Below, in pieces: positions 1-8,959 of a stretch of DNA of 58,821 nt. The stretch is from assembly GCA_964551305.1 (NCBI GenBank), contig CAZKBT010000011.1, positions 1-58,821 of the forward strand, in the 5' to 3' direction. The position numbers and the translations under genes are program-made. The notes under the pieces are model-generated. The model made no database searches and was not told the DNA's origin. It was given only the letters and a program-made list of their open reading frames with translations. The stretch comes from JBAZDC01 sp041654595 (GTDB lineage: Bacteria > Pseudomonadota > Gammaproteobacteria > Burkholderiales > Burkholderiaceae_B). The number at the start of each line of letters is the position of its first letter. Position 1 is the stretch's first letter.

Positions 1-53
1 CATGGCTCCATTTTCTCAAAAGTTGGAGCCTCCTCAAAACCCGGGGTGATTCA
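1..53 (-). mobile_element. Probable IS3-family (IS51/IS407-type) terminus, cut by window edge
   Basis: Read on the minus strand from base 53 leftwards, the sequence opens TGAATCACCCCGGGTTT and then has a GGAGGCTCC run. This resembles the ends of IS51/IS407-type IS3-family elements as I remember them (TGAACCGCCCCGGG...). The hipA-like relic stops exactly where this end begins, as expected if the element inserted there. Only 53 bases are visible, so the transposase and the other end cannot be checked. The family assignment rests on a short motif. Confidence 0.45.
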
Positions 54-445
54 GTATGGAAGTCGTTGTTTAGCTTTAGAAGCTTCGCAGGCGGTACGTC
101 TATCCCCGTTTCCTGCGCGAGTTGGTGAACGACGTACTCTCAAGCGCCGACGTCCCGATCGTCTCCTTGGCTGGGAACTTGCCGATCCAGAGTGAGCCGT
201 CTTCTCGTCGCCAAGAAAATGCTTCCGTACCTGGTCGGCGAAAGCGCAGGGCGCCTTGGCGAGTGAGGTCTTGCACGCCGATCAGGAAGTCCCAGGCGTA
301 CAGCGTACGGGGAGAGCGTTGCTCGTCCTTTGCCTGTAGGGCTTCGCGTCGCTTCATCAGCGTTTGTCCCCATCGGTCTGGTGACGAATCCAGGAAGATA
401 CCGAAGATGCAGGGCCCTGGTCGTCGTCAAGCCACACACTTCCAG
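54..445 (-). pseudogene. hipA-like kinase toxin relic, frameshifted and internally deleted
   Basis: The minus strand carries recognisable HipA family blocks in broken frames. First comes IFLDSSPDRWGQTLMKRRE, then the run TLYAWDFLIGVQDLTRQGALRFRR. A junction with roughly 60-80 residues missing leads straight to DGSLWIGKFPAKE. The frame then shifts to DDRDVGA, a TGA replaces the expected Trp codon, and EYVVHQLAQETGI with PPAKLLKLNNDFHT follows up to the IS end. HipA is the Ser/Thr kinase toxin of HipBA modules. The catalytic C-terminal half is not in the window and no hipB is seen. The piece cannot encode a working protein. Bases 446-646 show nothing recognisable. Confidence 0.75.
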
Positions 446-646
446 GGTGTTGTCTTACATGGTTTGTGAAGTTCGGAGTGCTTGTGAGCAGAGTAGACGC
501 CGTGCCGAGCTTCCGGCTCGCATACAGTACGAGAGAAAGAGGGAGAGGTCACGGTTAGCGCTCCCATAAGAACCTTAAAGTGCTACTTATGTTCTCAAGA
601 GAGCAATGATGATAAATGCCAGGAGCGCGAGTGGCATAGCCGCGTC

Positions 647-1255
647 CTACAGCGAATCGCCGGCAATGGCGATCAGCACGCGAGCGATTTTCGCGCCTTC
701 CGCGCATAAGCTGTGGGACAAATAGCCTGGAAAGCTCACGCTGTCGTATCGCTCCAGCACGACGCTGTGCTTGTCGAACTGAACCCGCACGCTGCCTTCG
801 AGCACGAAAATGACTTCTTCCCCGCCATGGACCGCGGTTTCTGTGAGTCCTTGCTTGCTGACTTGCACCATCATCATGGACAGCGGGCTGTCCAGCCCGC
901 CGGCCAGCATGGTTTTGTAATGCCCGTCTTGCGCCAACGTCTTGGAATCCGTTGCCGGTTGACGCTTCTCCGCGCGGGTGACGCGGACCTCGTCCTTTGG
1001 ATTGCTTTCACCCAACAGCAGTGAGAGGCTGGTGTCCAACGCGACCGACAGCATATGCAGCGTGCCGAGCGACGCGGTCTTTTCTCCGCGTTCGATGCGC
1101 GACAGATGGGCCTTGTCTATGCCGGCGCGGGCGGCGACGTAAGCCTGTGTCAGTTTTTTCCGCCGGCGGGTGGAGCGAATCCTGAACCCGATCTGGCGTA
1201 CATCGTGAAGGCCCATGTTGATGGGGGGGGCTTTAAGCATGAATGGAATCTTCAA
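647..1255 (-). CDS. XRE-family regulator with C-terminal cupin domain
   Basis: The protein has 202 residues. Residues about 22-76 form a Cro/CI-type helix-turn-helix (LTQAYVAARAGIDKAHLSRIE), and residues about 125-198 form a small cupin barrel that in this family usually binds a small effector. The architecture is the common XRE-cupin_2 regulator of catabolic or transport operons. It is transcribed away from the aldolase-TRAP operon at 1493, and the shared 237-base spacer contains a near-perfect palindrome at 1431-1454, so it most likely controls that operon and possibly itself. The effector is unknown. The start is the first ATG; an internal ATG at codon 6 is also possible. Confidence 0.85.
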   Translation of the reverse strand: MKIPFMLKAPPINMGLHDVRQIGFRIRSTRRRKKLTQAYVAARAGIDKAHLSRIERGEKTASLGTLHMLSVALDTSLSLLLGESNPKDEVRVTRAEKRQPATDSKTLAQDGHYKTMLAGGLDSPLSMMMVQVSKQGLTETAVHGGEEVIFVLEGSVRVQFDKHSVVLERYDSVSFPGYLSHSLCAEGAKIARVLIAIAGDSL

Positions 1256-1430
1256 TTTGGCAATCTAAATTGTATGTTACCCGGTTGAAACGCATCGACC
1301 GTATGCGCGGTTCGCGGCGCGGTCCGACGCTTCCCGCGCCGTCGTCGCGTGACCCGGAGAGGTTTTCCAATTCCATCGGAAGCCCGATCTAGGGATAAAC
1401 CTGATATTGCCCCATTCTAAGATGGGTTAT

Positions 1431-1454
1431 TGTTGGACAACTTGTTGTCTAACA
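1431..1454. promoter_or_regulatory. Candidate operator for the XRE-cupin regulator
   Basis: The arms TGTTGGACAA and TTGTCTAACA are separated by CTTG and are complementary apart from two wobble-type mismatches. The site ends 38 bases before the aldolase ATG, inside the divergent spacer. A second, shorter dyad (CCCAT-N6-ATGGG, 1411-1426) lies just upstream. Position and symmetry suggest a repressor site; no binding data can be inferred from sequence alone. Confidence 0.5.
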
Positions 1455-1492
1455 GACATCATATGTCATACGCATTTATCAGGAATTGAACG

Positions 1493-2281
1493 ATGCAAGC
1501 CTACAGCTCCCAAGAAAAGGACGTGTTGCGAGCACGTGTCGATCGCGAGATTGATCAGCGAGCCGCGCCGACGGCGCAGTGGAATGTTGCGCAGAAGATG
1601 ACGCTGGCGTGCCGGATGCTGGCTGCCCAGGGACACTGGAACGGCGGGTTGGCGGGGCAGTTCACCGCCAGGGGCGAAGAGCCGGGCACGTTCTGGACGC
1701 TGCCCTTCGGCATCGGCGCGGACGAAGCGCTGGCGAGGGAATTGATATTGATCGATGAAGACCTCAATCCGCTCGACGGCAAGTCTTTGGCAAATCCGGC
1801 AAACCGCTTCCACGTCTGGGTATACCGCCATCGTCCCGATGTGCAATGCATCGTGCATACGCATCCTCCAGCCACTTCGGCGCTGTCCATGGTTGGCGAG
1901 CCACTGGTCGTGGCCCACATGGACGCGACGCCTTTCTTCGAGGATTGCGCCTTTTTGCCGGAATGGCCGGGCCTGCCGATCGGCGACGACGAGGGCCAGA
2001 TCATTTCAGAGGCCTTGGGCGAAAAGCGCGCCATCTTGCTGGCCAACCATGGCTTGCTGACGGTCGGGAAGTCGGTCGAAGAGGCCACCGTGATGGCGCT
2101 TTGGCTGGAGCAGGTTGCGGATCTGCAGCTACGGGCTCGCGCTCTCGGCCCTGTCAAGCCAGTGCCTCCCGAGCGTGCTCGGGAATCGCATGATTTCTTG
2201 GTCAAGCCGAGGATTCTGGAGTTGACTTTCGCCTACTTCGCGCGCCGCGTGCTGCGCGAAACGCCTGACTGTCTGGATTAA
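1493..2281 (+). CDS. Class II aldolase/adducin family protein
   Basis: The protein has 262 residues and the class II aldolase (FucA/AraD) fold. HTHPP at residues 122-126 and a third conserved His in LLANHGLLT (His186) match the zinc-binding triad of the family, which performs retro-aldol or epimerase chemistry on phosphorylated or free hydroxy-acids. The substrate cannot be read from sequence. It is the first gene of an operon with a TRAP importer starting 14 bases downstream, so it probably acts on the imported acid. AGGA precedes the ATG by 8 bases. Some members are decarboxylases. Confidence 0.82.
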   Translation: MQAYSSQEKDVLRARVDREIDQRAAPTAQWNVAQKMTLACRMLAAQGHWNGGLAGQFTARGEEPGTFWTLPFGIGADEALARELILIDEDLNPLDGKSLANPANRFHVWVYRHRPDVQCIVHTHPPATSALSMVGEPLVVAHMDATPFFEDCAFLPEWPGLPIGDDEGQIISEALGEKRAILLANHGLLTVGKSVEEATVMALWLEQVADLQLRARALGPVKPVPPERARESHDFLVKPRILELTFAYFARRVLRETPDCLD

Positions 2282-2295
2282 AAGAGGAGCGCTTA

Positions 2296-3384
2296 ATGCA
2301 ACGTCGTAAATTTCTGACTTTTGCCGCCGGCGCGGCAGGCGCCGCGATTGCCGCCCCGGCGATCGCGCAAGATACGCCCAAGATCAGCTGGCGCATGCCC
2401 AGCAGTTTCCCGCGATCGCTGGACACGGTTTGGGGGGCGGCCGAAGTCATCGCGGAGCAGGTGTCTATTCTGACGGACGGCAAATTCACGATTCGTCCCT
2501 TTTCAGCGGGTGAGTTGGTGCCGCCTTTGCAGGTTCTGGACGCGGTGCAGAACGGCACGACCGAATGCGGGCATACCGCCGGTTTTTATTATCTCGGCAA
2601 AGAGCCGGCGCTGGTTTTCGATACGGGCGTGCCGTTCGGCCTGACGCCGCGCCAGCAGTCGGCATGGCTTGCCTATGGCGGCGGCAAAGAGTTGATGGAC
2701 GAGCTCTATGGCAAGTTCAACGCCGTCGTCATACCGTGCGGCAATACCGGCGCGCAAATGGGCGGCTGGTTCCGTAACGAGATTACGAAGCCGGAGGACT
2801 TCAAAGGTTTGCGCATCCGCACGCCGGGCTTGCTTAGCATGGTGTACGAGAAACTCGGGGCGATCCCGCAGCAGATCGCCGGCAGCGACATCTATCCCGC
2901 CTTGGAAAAAGGGTCGTTGGATGCCGTCGAGTGGGTCGGCCCGTACGACGACGAGAAACTCGGCTTTGCCAAGGTGGCGAAGTACTACTATGGACCAGGC
3001 GTGATGGAGCTGGGCGCCAACCTGGCGTTCAACGTTAATCGCGACAGTTGGTCCAAGCTGCCGGCCCAGTATCAAGCGGCGCTTCACGCGGCGTGCGCCA
3101 TCGCGGCCAACGATCTGCTTGCCAAGTATGATGCAAGAAACATCCAGGCGCTCAAGCAGCTGGTGGGCGAAGGCGTGCAGCTCAAGTCGTGGCCGCGCGA
3201 GGTCATGGATGCCATGCAGAAAGCGACCAAGGAGGTGCTGGATGACTACGGCGCGAAGAACGAAAGCTTCGCCAAGGTTCTGAACTCTTGGCGCGCCTTC
3301 CGGGACGGCCAGCTTTTGTGGGGAAGCGTCAACGACGGCGCGGCGGAAAGCTACTTGATGGCCACGCGCCGGCAAGGTTTGTAA
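2296..3384 (+). CDS. TRAP transporter solute-binding protein (FcbT1/DctP type)
   Basis: The protein has 362 residues. It begins with a twin-arginine-like signal (RRKFLTFAAGAAGAA, cleavage near residue 24), so the mature protein is periplasmic. ISWRMPSSFPRSLDTVWGA and the later IRTPGLL, WVGPYDDEKLG and PGVMELGANLAFN blocks match the mannitol/chloroaromatic-type TRAP receptors (COG4663, FcbT1), which usually bind carboxylates. A good ribosome-binding site (AAAGAGG) precedes the ATG. It is followed by small and large membrane subunits, making a complete secondary importer. The ligand is unknown; the upstream aldolase suggests a hydroxy- or keto-acid. Confidence 0.88.
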   Translation: MQRRKFLTFAAGAAGAAIAAPAIAQDTPKISWRMPSSFPRSLDTVWGAAEVIAEQVSILTDGKFTIRPFSAGELVPPLQVLDAVQNGTTECGHTAGFYYLGKEPALVFDTGVPFGLTPRQQSAWLAYGGGKELMDELYGKFNAVVIPCGNTGAQMGGWFRNEITKPEDFKGLRIRTPGLLSMVYEKLGAIPQQIAGSDIYPALEKGSLDAVEWVGPYDDEKLGFAKVAKYYYGPGVMELGANLAFNVNRDSWSKLPAQYQAALHAACAIAANDLLAKYDARNIQALKQLVGEGVQLKSWPREVMDAMQKATKEVLDDYGAKNESFAKVLNSWRAFRDGQLLWGSVNDGAAESYLMATRRQGL

Positions 3385-3481
3385 ACATCATAGGCCTTGA
3401 CGCGGTCCGACTGTCTTTGTCGTCCGGCGCGACGTCGTTACGCGGATCGCGGCGAGGCTTACTCTTGTACGTTCCCCAATC

Positions 3482-4096
3482 ATGAAAGCTCTTCTTGCGT
3501 TGTCGCGGTTGATCGATGCGGTCAACCATGTCATTGGGCGCGCGGTGACGTGGCTGATACTTGCCGCTGTCGTCGTCAGCGCCGCCAATGCGTTGATTCG
3601 TAAATTGTTCAGCATGAGCTCCAATGCTTGGCTGGAGCTGCAATGGTATCTGTTCGGCGCTGTATTTCTTTTGACGGCGGGCTATACGCTGCTCAAGAAC
3701 GAGCATGTGCGTGTAGACGTGCTGTCCCAGCGGTTTTCGCCGCGTACGCGCGTAAAGGTTGAAATAGTCGGCATATTGCTGTTCATACTGCCCGTGTCCA
3801 TCGTCATCATGTGGTTGTCGTGGCCTGTCTTCATGGACGCATTCATTAATAACGAGCAGTCTTCGAACTCCGGCGGGTTGATCCGATGGCCGGCCAAACT
3901 GTTGATTCCGATCGGCTTCGCGCTGCTGGTCGCCGCCGCCATTTCGCATTTGATCAAGTGCGTCGGCTATCTGCGGGGCCTGTGCGCCGATCCGATGCAA
4001 ACCGCCAATAGTGTATCCAGCGAGGAACAGCTGGCCGAGGAAATCAGCCGGGTCGCCGCGGAACGCGAACAGGCTTCGCTGCACAGGAATCCCTGA
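3482..4096 (+). CDS. TRAP transporter small membrane subunit (DctQ-like)
   Basis: The protein has 204 residues with four predicted membrane helices (about residues 16-36, 50-72, 93-118 and 139-160), as in DctQ and FcbT2. SNAWLELQWYLFGAVFLLTAGYTLLKNEHVRVDV is the family signature stretch around the second helix. The charged C-terminal tail (EEQLAEEISRVAAERE) is probably cytoplasmic. It lies 97 bases after the receptor and 2 bases before the large subunit. No strong ribosome-binding site precedes the ATG, so translation may be weak or start elsewhere. With its partners it forms a Na+-coupled importer. Confidence 0.86.
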   Translation: MKALLALSRLIDAVNHVIGRAVTWLILAAVVVSAANALIRKLFSMSSNAWLELQWYLFGAVFLLTAGYTLLKNEHVRVDVLSQRFSPRTRVKVEIVGILLFILPVSIVIMWLSWPVFMDAFINNEQSSNSGGLIRWPAKLLIPIGFALLVAAAISHLIKCVGYLRGLCADPMQTANSVSSEEQLAEEISRVAAEREQASLHRNP

Positions 4097-4098
4097 AC

Positions 4099-5805
4099 AT
4101 GGAATCTCTTTTCCTGGCGAATATTGCGCCGATCATGTTCTTTACGCTGGTCGTGCTGCTATTGACGGGCCTGCCCGTTGCGTTCTCGCTGGCGGCCAAC
4201 GGCATGCTGTTCGGCCTGATCGGCATCGAAATGGGCTTGATACCGGTAGCGCTATTCCAGGCGCTGCCGCAGCGTGTCTTCGGCGTCATGGCAAACGAGA
4301 CGCTGCTGGCCGTGCCTTTTTTCACTTTCATGGGTTTGGTTCTCGAACGCTCGGGAATGGCCGAGGATCTGCTTGAAACGGTGGGGCAGTTGTTCGGGCC
4401 GTTGCGCGGCGGTCTGGCGATCGCCGTGGTGCTCGTGGGCGCGCTGCTGGCGGCGACGACCGGCGTGGTGTCGGCATCGGTCATCTCGATGGGGCTCATT
4501 TCCTTGCCCATCATGTTGCGCTACGGCTATGACCGACGCCTGGCGACGGGCGTCATAGCCGCGTCGGGGACGCTGTCGCAAATCATTCCGCCGTCGATAG
4601 TGCTTATTGTCCTTGCCGATCAGCTGGGACGCTCCGTCGGCGACATGTACAAAGGCGCGTTCATTCCCGGCGCAGTGCTTACGGGCCTGTATATTCTTTA
4701 TGTGGCGATCGTGGCGATGCTGCGGCCCAAGACTGCCCCGGCCATCCCGCCCGAGGACCGGACCTTTGTCGAGCCCAATGGCGGCCATGGCGTCCCCTCT
4801 TTGCTCGTGCTGATGTCGATAGCCGTGGCTGTCGCCGTGGTGGGCGCCAGCTGGCTTCTGCCCGACAACCCCCACGTCGACGAGCTTATTGTCAGTAGCG
4901 TGCTGATCTGGGGCTCTGCCGCTTTCATATGCGCGCTGCTGAACAAGTATCTGCGGCTGGGCTTGTTGTCGCACATTGCCGAGCGCGTCACGTTCGTGAT
5001 GATACCGCCGCTGGCGCTGATTTTCCTGGTGCTGGGCACGATTTTCATTGGCGTCGCCACTCCGACGGAAGGCGGAGCCATGGGCGCGGTGGGCGCGCTG
5101 GTCATGGCCGTTTTCCGGGGACGCTTGAGCTGGTCTCTGCTGGGTCAGGCGGTCGAGAAAACCGCCACGCTGACGTGTTTCGTCGTCTTTATTCTGATCG
5201 GCTCATCGGTTTTCAGCCTGTCGTTCCGCGCGGTCAACGGCGACCTCTGGGTGGAAGGCCTGCTTACCGCTTTGCCGGGCGGTGAAATGGGCTTTCTGAT
5301 TGTCATAAGCATTCTGATATTCGTCCTTGCGTTTGTTCTGGATTTCTTCGAGCTTGCATTCATTATCGTGCCCTTGATCGGCCCGGTGGCGGACAAGATG
5401 GGAATCGACCTGATCTGGCTGGGCGTGCTGCTGGCGGTCAACATGCAGACGTCATTCATGCATCCGCCGTTCGGCTTCGCATTGTTCTATTTACGTTCCG
5501 TGGCGCCGAAGGAAGATTACAAGGACAGGATAAGCGGCCGAATGATCAAGAAAGTGACGACGGGCGAAATCTACTGGGGCTCGATTCCTTTTATCGTGTT
5601 GCAGATCATCATGGTTGTGGTCGTCCTGCTTTTCCCCGGCATGGTGACTCATTACAAGGCGGATCGCCCTGTGGTCGACATCGAAAGCGTCGAGATCGAC
5701 ACGTCTTCGTTTGGCGGTTTCAACGATACCAAGGCTGGCGATGCCGGGGGCGCGTCTTCTTCGAATTCATCTTCGACGCCGGATTTGAATGCCTTGTTCG
5801 ACTAG
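4099..5805 (+). CDS. TRAP transporter large permease subunit (DctM/FcbT3-like)
   Basis: The protein has 568 residues, longer than the roughly 430 of classical DctM but typical of the FcbT3 class. Its many membrane helices start with MFFTLVVLLLTGLPVAFSLA. SGTLSQIIPPSIVLIVLADQLG and GVATPTEGGAMGAVGAL are transporter signature regions that carry the Na+ and substrate path. A hydrophilic Ser-rich tail of about 60 residues closes the protein. It follows the small subunit by 2 bases and ends the operon. The next gene (cysN) is convergent, and no hairpin terminator was found in 5806-5966. Confidence 0.88.
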   Translation: MESLFLANIAPIMFFTLVVLLLTGLPVAFSLAANGMLFGLIGIEMGLIPVALFQALPQRVFGVMANETLLAVPFFTFMGLVLERSGMAEDLLETVGQLFGPLRGGLAIAVVLVGALLAATTGVVSASVISMGLISLPIMLRYGYDRRLATGVIAASGTLSQIIPPSIVLIVLADQLGRSVGDMYKGAFIPGAVLTGLYILYVAIVAMLRPKTAPAIPPEDRTFVEPNGGHGVPSLLVLMSIAVAVAVVGASWLLPDNPHVDELIVSSVLIWGSAAFICALLNKYLRLGLLSHIAERVTFVMIPPLALIFLVLGTIFIGVATPTEGGAMGAVGALVMAVFRGRLSWSLLGQAVEKTATLTCFVVFILIGSSVFSLSFRAVNGDLWVEGLLTALPGGEMGFLIVISILIFVLAFVLDFFELAFIIVPLIGPVADKMGIDLIWLGVLLAVNMQTSFMHPPFGFALFYLRSVAPKEDYKDRISGRMIKKVTTGEIYWGSIPFIVLQIIMVVVVLLFPGMVTHYKADRPVVDIESVEIDTSSFGGFNDTKAGDAGGASSSNSSSTPDLNALFD

Positions 5806-5966
5806 GCTTTGCTGGTTCAAGCTTAACTCGTCTATTCCGGCGTTGGAAAAGCGGCTCAGGCACATTTCCTCCAAACGTAAAGCGGTTTGCGAAAAATGAT
5901 AGGGCAGTCGAGGTGGGGGCCTTGTTGCGGAGGACGAGCCCAGTCTGATTGGCGCGGATGCAATAT

Positions 5967-7265
5967 CTATAATCGAATAAGCCCGGCCGCCGCTGTCTGA
6001 TGGGTCGCGTCGTCGATCAGGATGAAAGCGCCGGTGGCCGGGTATTGCGCGTAGGCGTCGACCGCCAGCGGTTCGCGTACGGCCAAGGTGACGCGGCCGA
6101 TGTCGTTCATTTCCAGCGTATCGGCCGATTCGACGTCCTTCAGTTCATGGATGTCGCGGCGGCTATGCACGGCACGGATTTTCGCGCCGGTCAATCGCGT
6201 GCCGTGTTTGAGCAAGTACTTGCGCGCGGGGTTGAGCGCTTGCTTGTCCAGCCAGCATAACTCGGCCTCGAATTCGCGAACGACGCGCGCGGGCGCCTGC
6301 TCCCGCGCCAGCAAGTCGCCGCGCGACACGTCCACGTTGCGATCCAGGACCACGGTAACGGTGTCGCCCGCTTGCGCCGCATCGCGCGTTCCGTCGAAAG
6401 TATGCAGCGATCGGACCGTGGCGACGACGCCCGAAGGCTGCACCACGATGCTTTCGCCGACCTGTAGAGCACCGCTTGCGATCCGCCCCGCGTAGCCGCG
6501 GAAGTCGGCCGCGCGGTCGCCGCCATGGCGGATAACCCATTGCACCGGGAGCCGCAGCGGGGCATCGGGCTGGTAGGCCTCGATCGGCAGGTCTTCCAGC
6601 AGCGAGAGCAAGGGCTTGCCCCGGTACCAGGGTGCGCGCGCCGAAGGGGAGACGACATTGTCGCCGGTTAGCGCCGAGAGCGGCAGAGCCGAGACGCTAG
6701 CAATGCCTAGCCGTTGCGCCAGATCGTCGTAGGCGTTGCGTATGCGGGTAAAGACATTTTCGTTCCAGTCGACCAGATCCATCTTGTTGACGGCGAGCAC
6801 GATGTGCCGGATGCCGAGCAGGTGCGCGATGGCGCTATGGCGCTTGGTCTGCGGCAAGAGCTTGCCGTCGGCGGCGCGGGTCGCGTCCACCAGGATGACC
6901 GCGACGTCGGCCGTCGAGGCTCCGGTCACCATGTTACGGGTGTATTGTTCATGGCCCGGCGCATCGGCGATGATGAACTTGCGCGTTGGCGTCGCGAAAT
7001 AGCGGTAGGCCACGTCGATCGTGATGCCTTGTTCGCGCTCGGCTTCCAGGCCGTCGGTCAGCAGCGAGAAGTCGATGGCGTCGCCTTCGGTGCGCTTGTG
7101 CTTCGCGCGCGAGATCGCGGCCAGCTGGTCGGCGTATACGCCTTTGCTGTCATACAACAGGCGACCGATCAGGGTGGACTTGCCGTCGTCCACCGACCCC
7201 GCGGTGATGAGCCGCAGGACGCCGTGTTCGGTATTCTGCGGGAATGCGTCATTGATTGCGTTCAT
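5967..7265 (-). CDS. cysN: Sulfate adenylyltransferase subunit 1 (CysN GTPase)
   Basis: The protein has 432 residues. It is the regulatory GTPase of ATP sulfurylase, which makes APS from sulfate and ATP together with CysD in the cytosol. The G1 loop GSVDDGKS lies at 23-30, DAPGH at 101-105 and NKMD at 160-163, followed by EF-Tu-like beta-barrel domains. There is no fused APS kinase, in keeping with the APS-type reductase encoded by cysH. The ATG is chosen because it overlaps the cysD stop by one base (TGATG), a coupled arrangement. The frame stays open further upstream but that stretch is antisense-like noise inside cysD. Confidence 0.95.
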   Translation of the reverse strand: MNAINDAFPQNTEHGVLRLITAGSVDDGKSTLIGRLLYDSKGVYADQLAAISRAKHKRTEGDAIDFSLLTDGLEAEREQGITIDVAYRYFATPTRKFIIADAPGHEQYTRNMVTGASTADVAVILVDATRAADGKLLPQTKRHSAIAHLLGIRHIVLAVNKMDLVDWNENVFTRIRNAYDDLAQRLGIASVSALPLSALTGDNVVSPSARAPWYRGKPLLSLLEDLPIEAYQPDAPLRLPVQWVIRHGGDRAADFRGYAGRIASGALQVGESIVVQPSGVVATVRSLHTFDGTRDAAQAGDTVTVVLDRNVDVSRGDLLAREQAPARVVREFEAELCWLDKQALNPARKYLLKHGTRLTGAKIRAVHSRRDIHELKDVESADTLEMNDIGRVTLAVREPLAVDAYAQYPATGAFILIDDATHQTAAAGLIRL

Positions 7266-8173
7266 CAGAAGTAGCCCTCTTTCTTGCGGCGCTCCATCGA
7301 CGCCTCGGATGTCTGGTCGTCCATGCGTGTAGCGCCGCGCTCGGTGATGTCGGTTACGACGGTTTCGGCGATGATGGCGGCGCTGTCGGCGGCGTCGGAA
7401 GCCACCGGGCAGGTGCAGGAAATGTCGCCCACGGTGCGAAAGCGCACGCGCAAGTGTTCCACCGCTTCGTCCTCGGCCGGGGGCGTCAATGGCGTGACCG
7501 GCACCAGCAAGCCCTTGCGCCGCACCACGGGCCGCGTGTGGGAGTAGTAGATCGAAGGCAGCGCCAGCTGCTCGCGCCGAATGTATTGCCAGACATCCAG
7601 CTCGGTCCAATTGGAGATCGGGAACACGCGCATGTTCTCGCCGGGATGAACGCGGGTGTTGTAGAGATTCCAGAGCTCGGGCCGCTGCGATTTCGGATCC
7701 CATTGGCCGAACTCGTCCCGAAAAGAGAAGATGCGTTCCTTGGCGCGCGCCTTTTCTTCGTCGCGCCGCGCGCCCCCGATGCAGGCATCGAAGCCGAACT
7801 CCTCGATCGCCTCCAGCAGCGTCACGGCCTGCGCGGCGTTGCGCGAGTCGGTCCGCCGGCGCAGCACCACGGTGCCTCGGCGCAATGAATCCTCCACGCT
7901 GCGCACGATCAATGGTTCGCCCAGTTCGGCGGCGCGCGCATCGCGAAAAGTGATGACTTCCTCGAAATTATGGCCGGTGTCGATATGCATCAGCGGGAAG
8001 GGAAAGCGGCCGGGACGAAAGGCTTTCTCGGCCAGGCGCAACAGGACGCAGGAGTCCTTGCCGCCCGAGAACAGGAGAACCGGACGCGCGCATTCGGCGG
8101 CGACTTCGCGCAGGATGTAGATTGCTTCGGACTCCAGCCAATCGAGATGGCTGCGGTTGGCGACGACGGTCAT
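7265..8173 (-). CDS. cysD: Sulfate adenylyltransferase subunit 2 (CysD)
   Basis: The protein has 302 residues. It is the catalytic subunit of ATP sulfurylase and a PP-loop ATP pyrophosphatase with SGGKDS at 36-41. HIDTGHNFEEVITFRD and the block from residue 138 (GARRDEEKARAKER) are characteristic of CysD. The C-terminal arginine- and acid-rich end (MERRKKEGYF) matches the family. It lies 30 bases after cysH and overlaps cysN by one base, so the three are one transcription unit. Nothing in the sequence suggests loss of function here, in contrast to the transporter genes upstream. Confidence 0.95.
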   Translation of the reverse strand: MTVVANRSHLDWLESEAIYILREVAAECARPVLLFSGGKDSCVLLRLAEKAFRPGRFPFPLMHIDTGHNFEEVITFRDARAAELGEPLIVRSVEDSLRRGTVVLRRRTDSRNAAQAVTLLEAIEEFGFDACIGGARRDEEKARAKERIFSFRDEFGQWDPKSQRPELWNLYNTRVHPGENMRVFPISNWTELDVWQYIRREQLALPSIYYSHTRPVVRRKGLLVPVTPLTPPAEDEAVEHLRVRFRTVGDISCTCPVASDAADSAAIIAETVVTDITERGATRMDDQTSEASMERRKKEGYF

Positions 8174-8203
8174 GACGATACCTTCATAAGAAAAACATCG
8201 GAT

Positions 8204-8953
8204 TCAGCGGCGGGCGACAAAATGCACGGGTAACGCGTTTGCCACGCCTGGATTGCCGGCGTGCAGGCCGCACTCTTTGCTGTCGGTCTTTTCCCACCAC
8301 CAGCGCCCGGCGCGCGCGTCTTCGCCTTTTCGCACGGCACGCGTACAGGGCTCGCAACCGATGGAGGGATAGCCTCGGTCGTGCAAGGGGTTGTAGGGTA
8401 TTTCCAGGGTGCGGATCACCGACCATACGTCGGCCTCGGTCCAGGATGCCAGTGGATTGAATTTGCGAAGATCGAAGACCGGGTCCTGTTCTTCCTCGCG
8501 CAGGATGGCGCGGGTCGAAGCCTGTTCGCGTCGCTGTCCTGTGATCCAGGCGCTGCGCCCGGCCAGCGCGCGGCGCAGCGGCTCGACTTTGCGGATCCCG
8601 CAACAGGCTTTGCGTAACGCCACGCTTTCATAGAATGCATAGGCGCCGTGGGTCTCGACATGCGCGGTTACCGCGTCGGCACGCGGCTGGAATACCGTTA
8701 TGCGACGGCCGTAGCGCGCGGCGACCACGTCCAGCATGGCCAGTGTTTCGTCATGCAGGCGGCCCGTGTCGAGCGAGAAGACCTCCAGCGCCAAGCCGTC
8801 GCTGAATATTGCATGTGTCAGCAGCATATCCTCGGCGGCCAACGAGGAGGCCAGCGCGGCGTCGGGATGGCGGCGCGCGATGTCGGCCAGGCGTTCGCGC
8901 AGGAGTGTCCATTTTTCAATGCCGTAGGGGGCCGGCGTTCGGGTATCGGTCAT
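8204..8953 (-). CDS. cysH: Assimilatory adenylylsulfate (APS) reductase
   Basis: The protein has 249 residues and is of the PAPS/APS reductase family. The Cys pair at 117-118 (KACCGIRK) and CEPC at 200-203 are the four ligands of the [4Fe-4S] cluster found in APS reductases, and ECGLH carries the redox-active Cys at 228. This predicts direct reduction of APS to sulfite with thioredoxin, so no APS kinase is needed. SSLAAEDMLLTHAI is the nucleotide-binding PP-loop-like region and LDTGRLHDET the substrate loop. It lies 6 bases after the cysA remnant. Confidence 0.93.
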   Translation of the reverse strand: MTDTRTPAPYGIEKWTLLRERLADIARRHPDAALASSLAAEDMLLTHAIFSDGLALEVFSLDTGRLHDETLAMLDVVAARYGRRITVFQPRADAVTAHVETHGAYAFYESVALRKACCGIRKVEPLRRALAGRSAWITGQRREQASTRAILREEEQDPVFDLRKFNPLASWTEADVWSVIRTLEIPYNPLHDRGYPSIGCEPCTRAVRKGEDARAGRWWWEKTDSKECGLHAGNPGVANALPVHFVARR

Positions 8954-8959
8954 CGGCGA

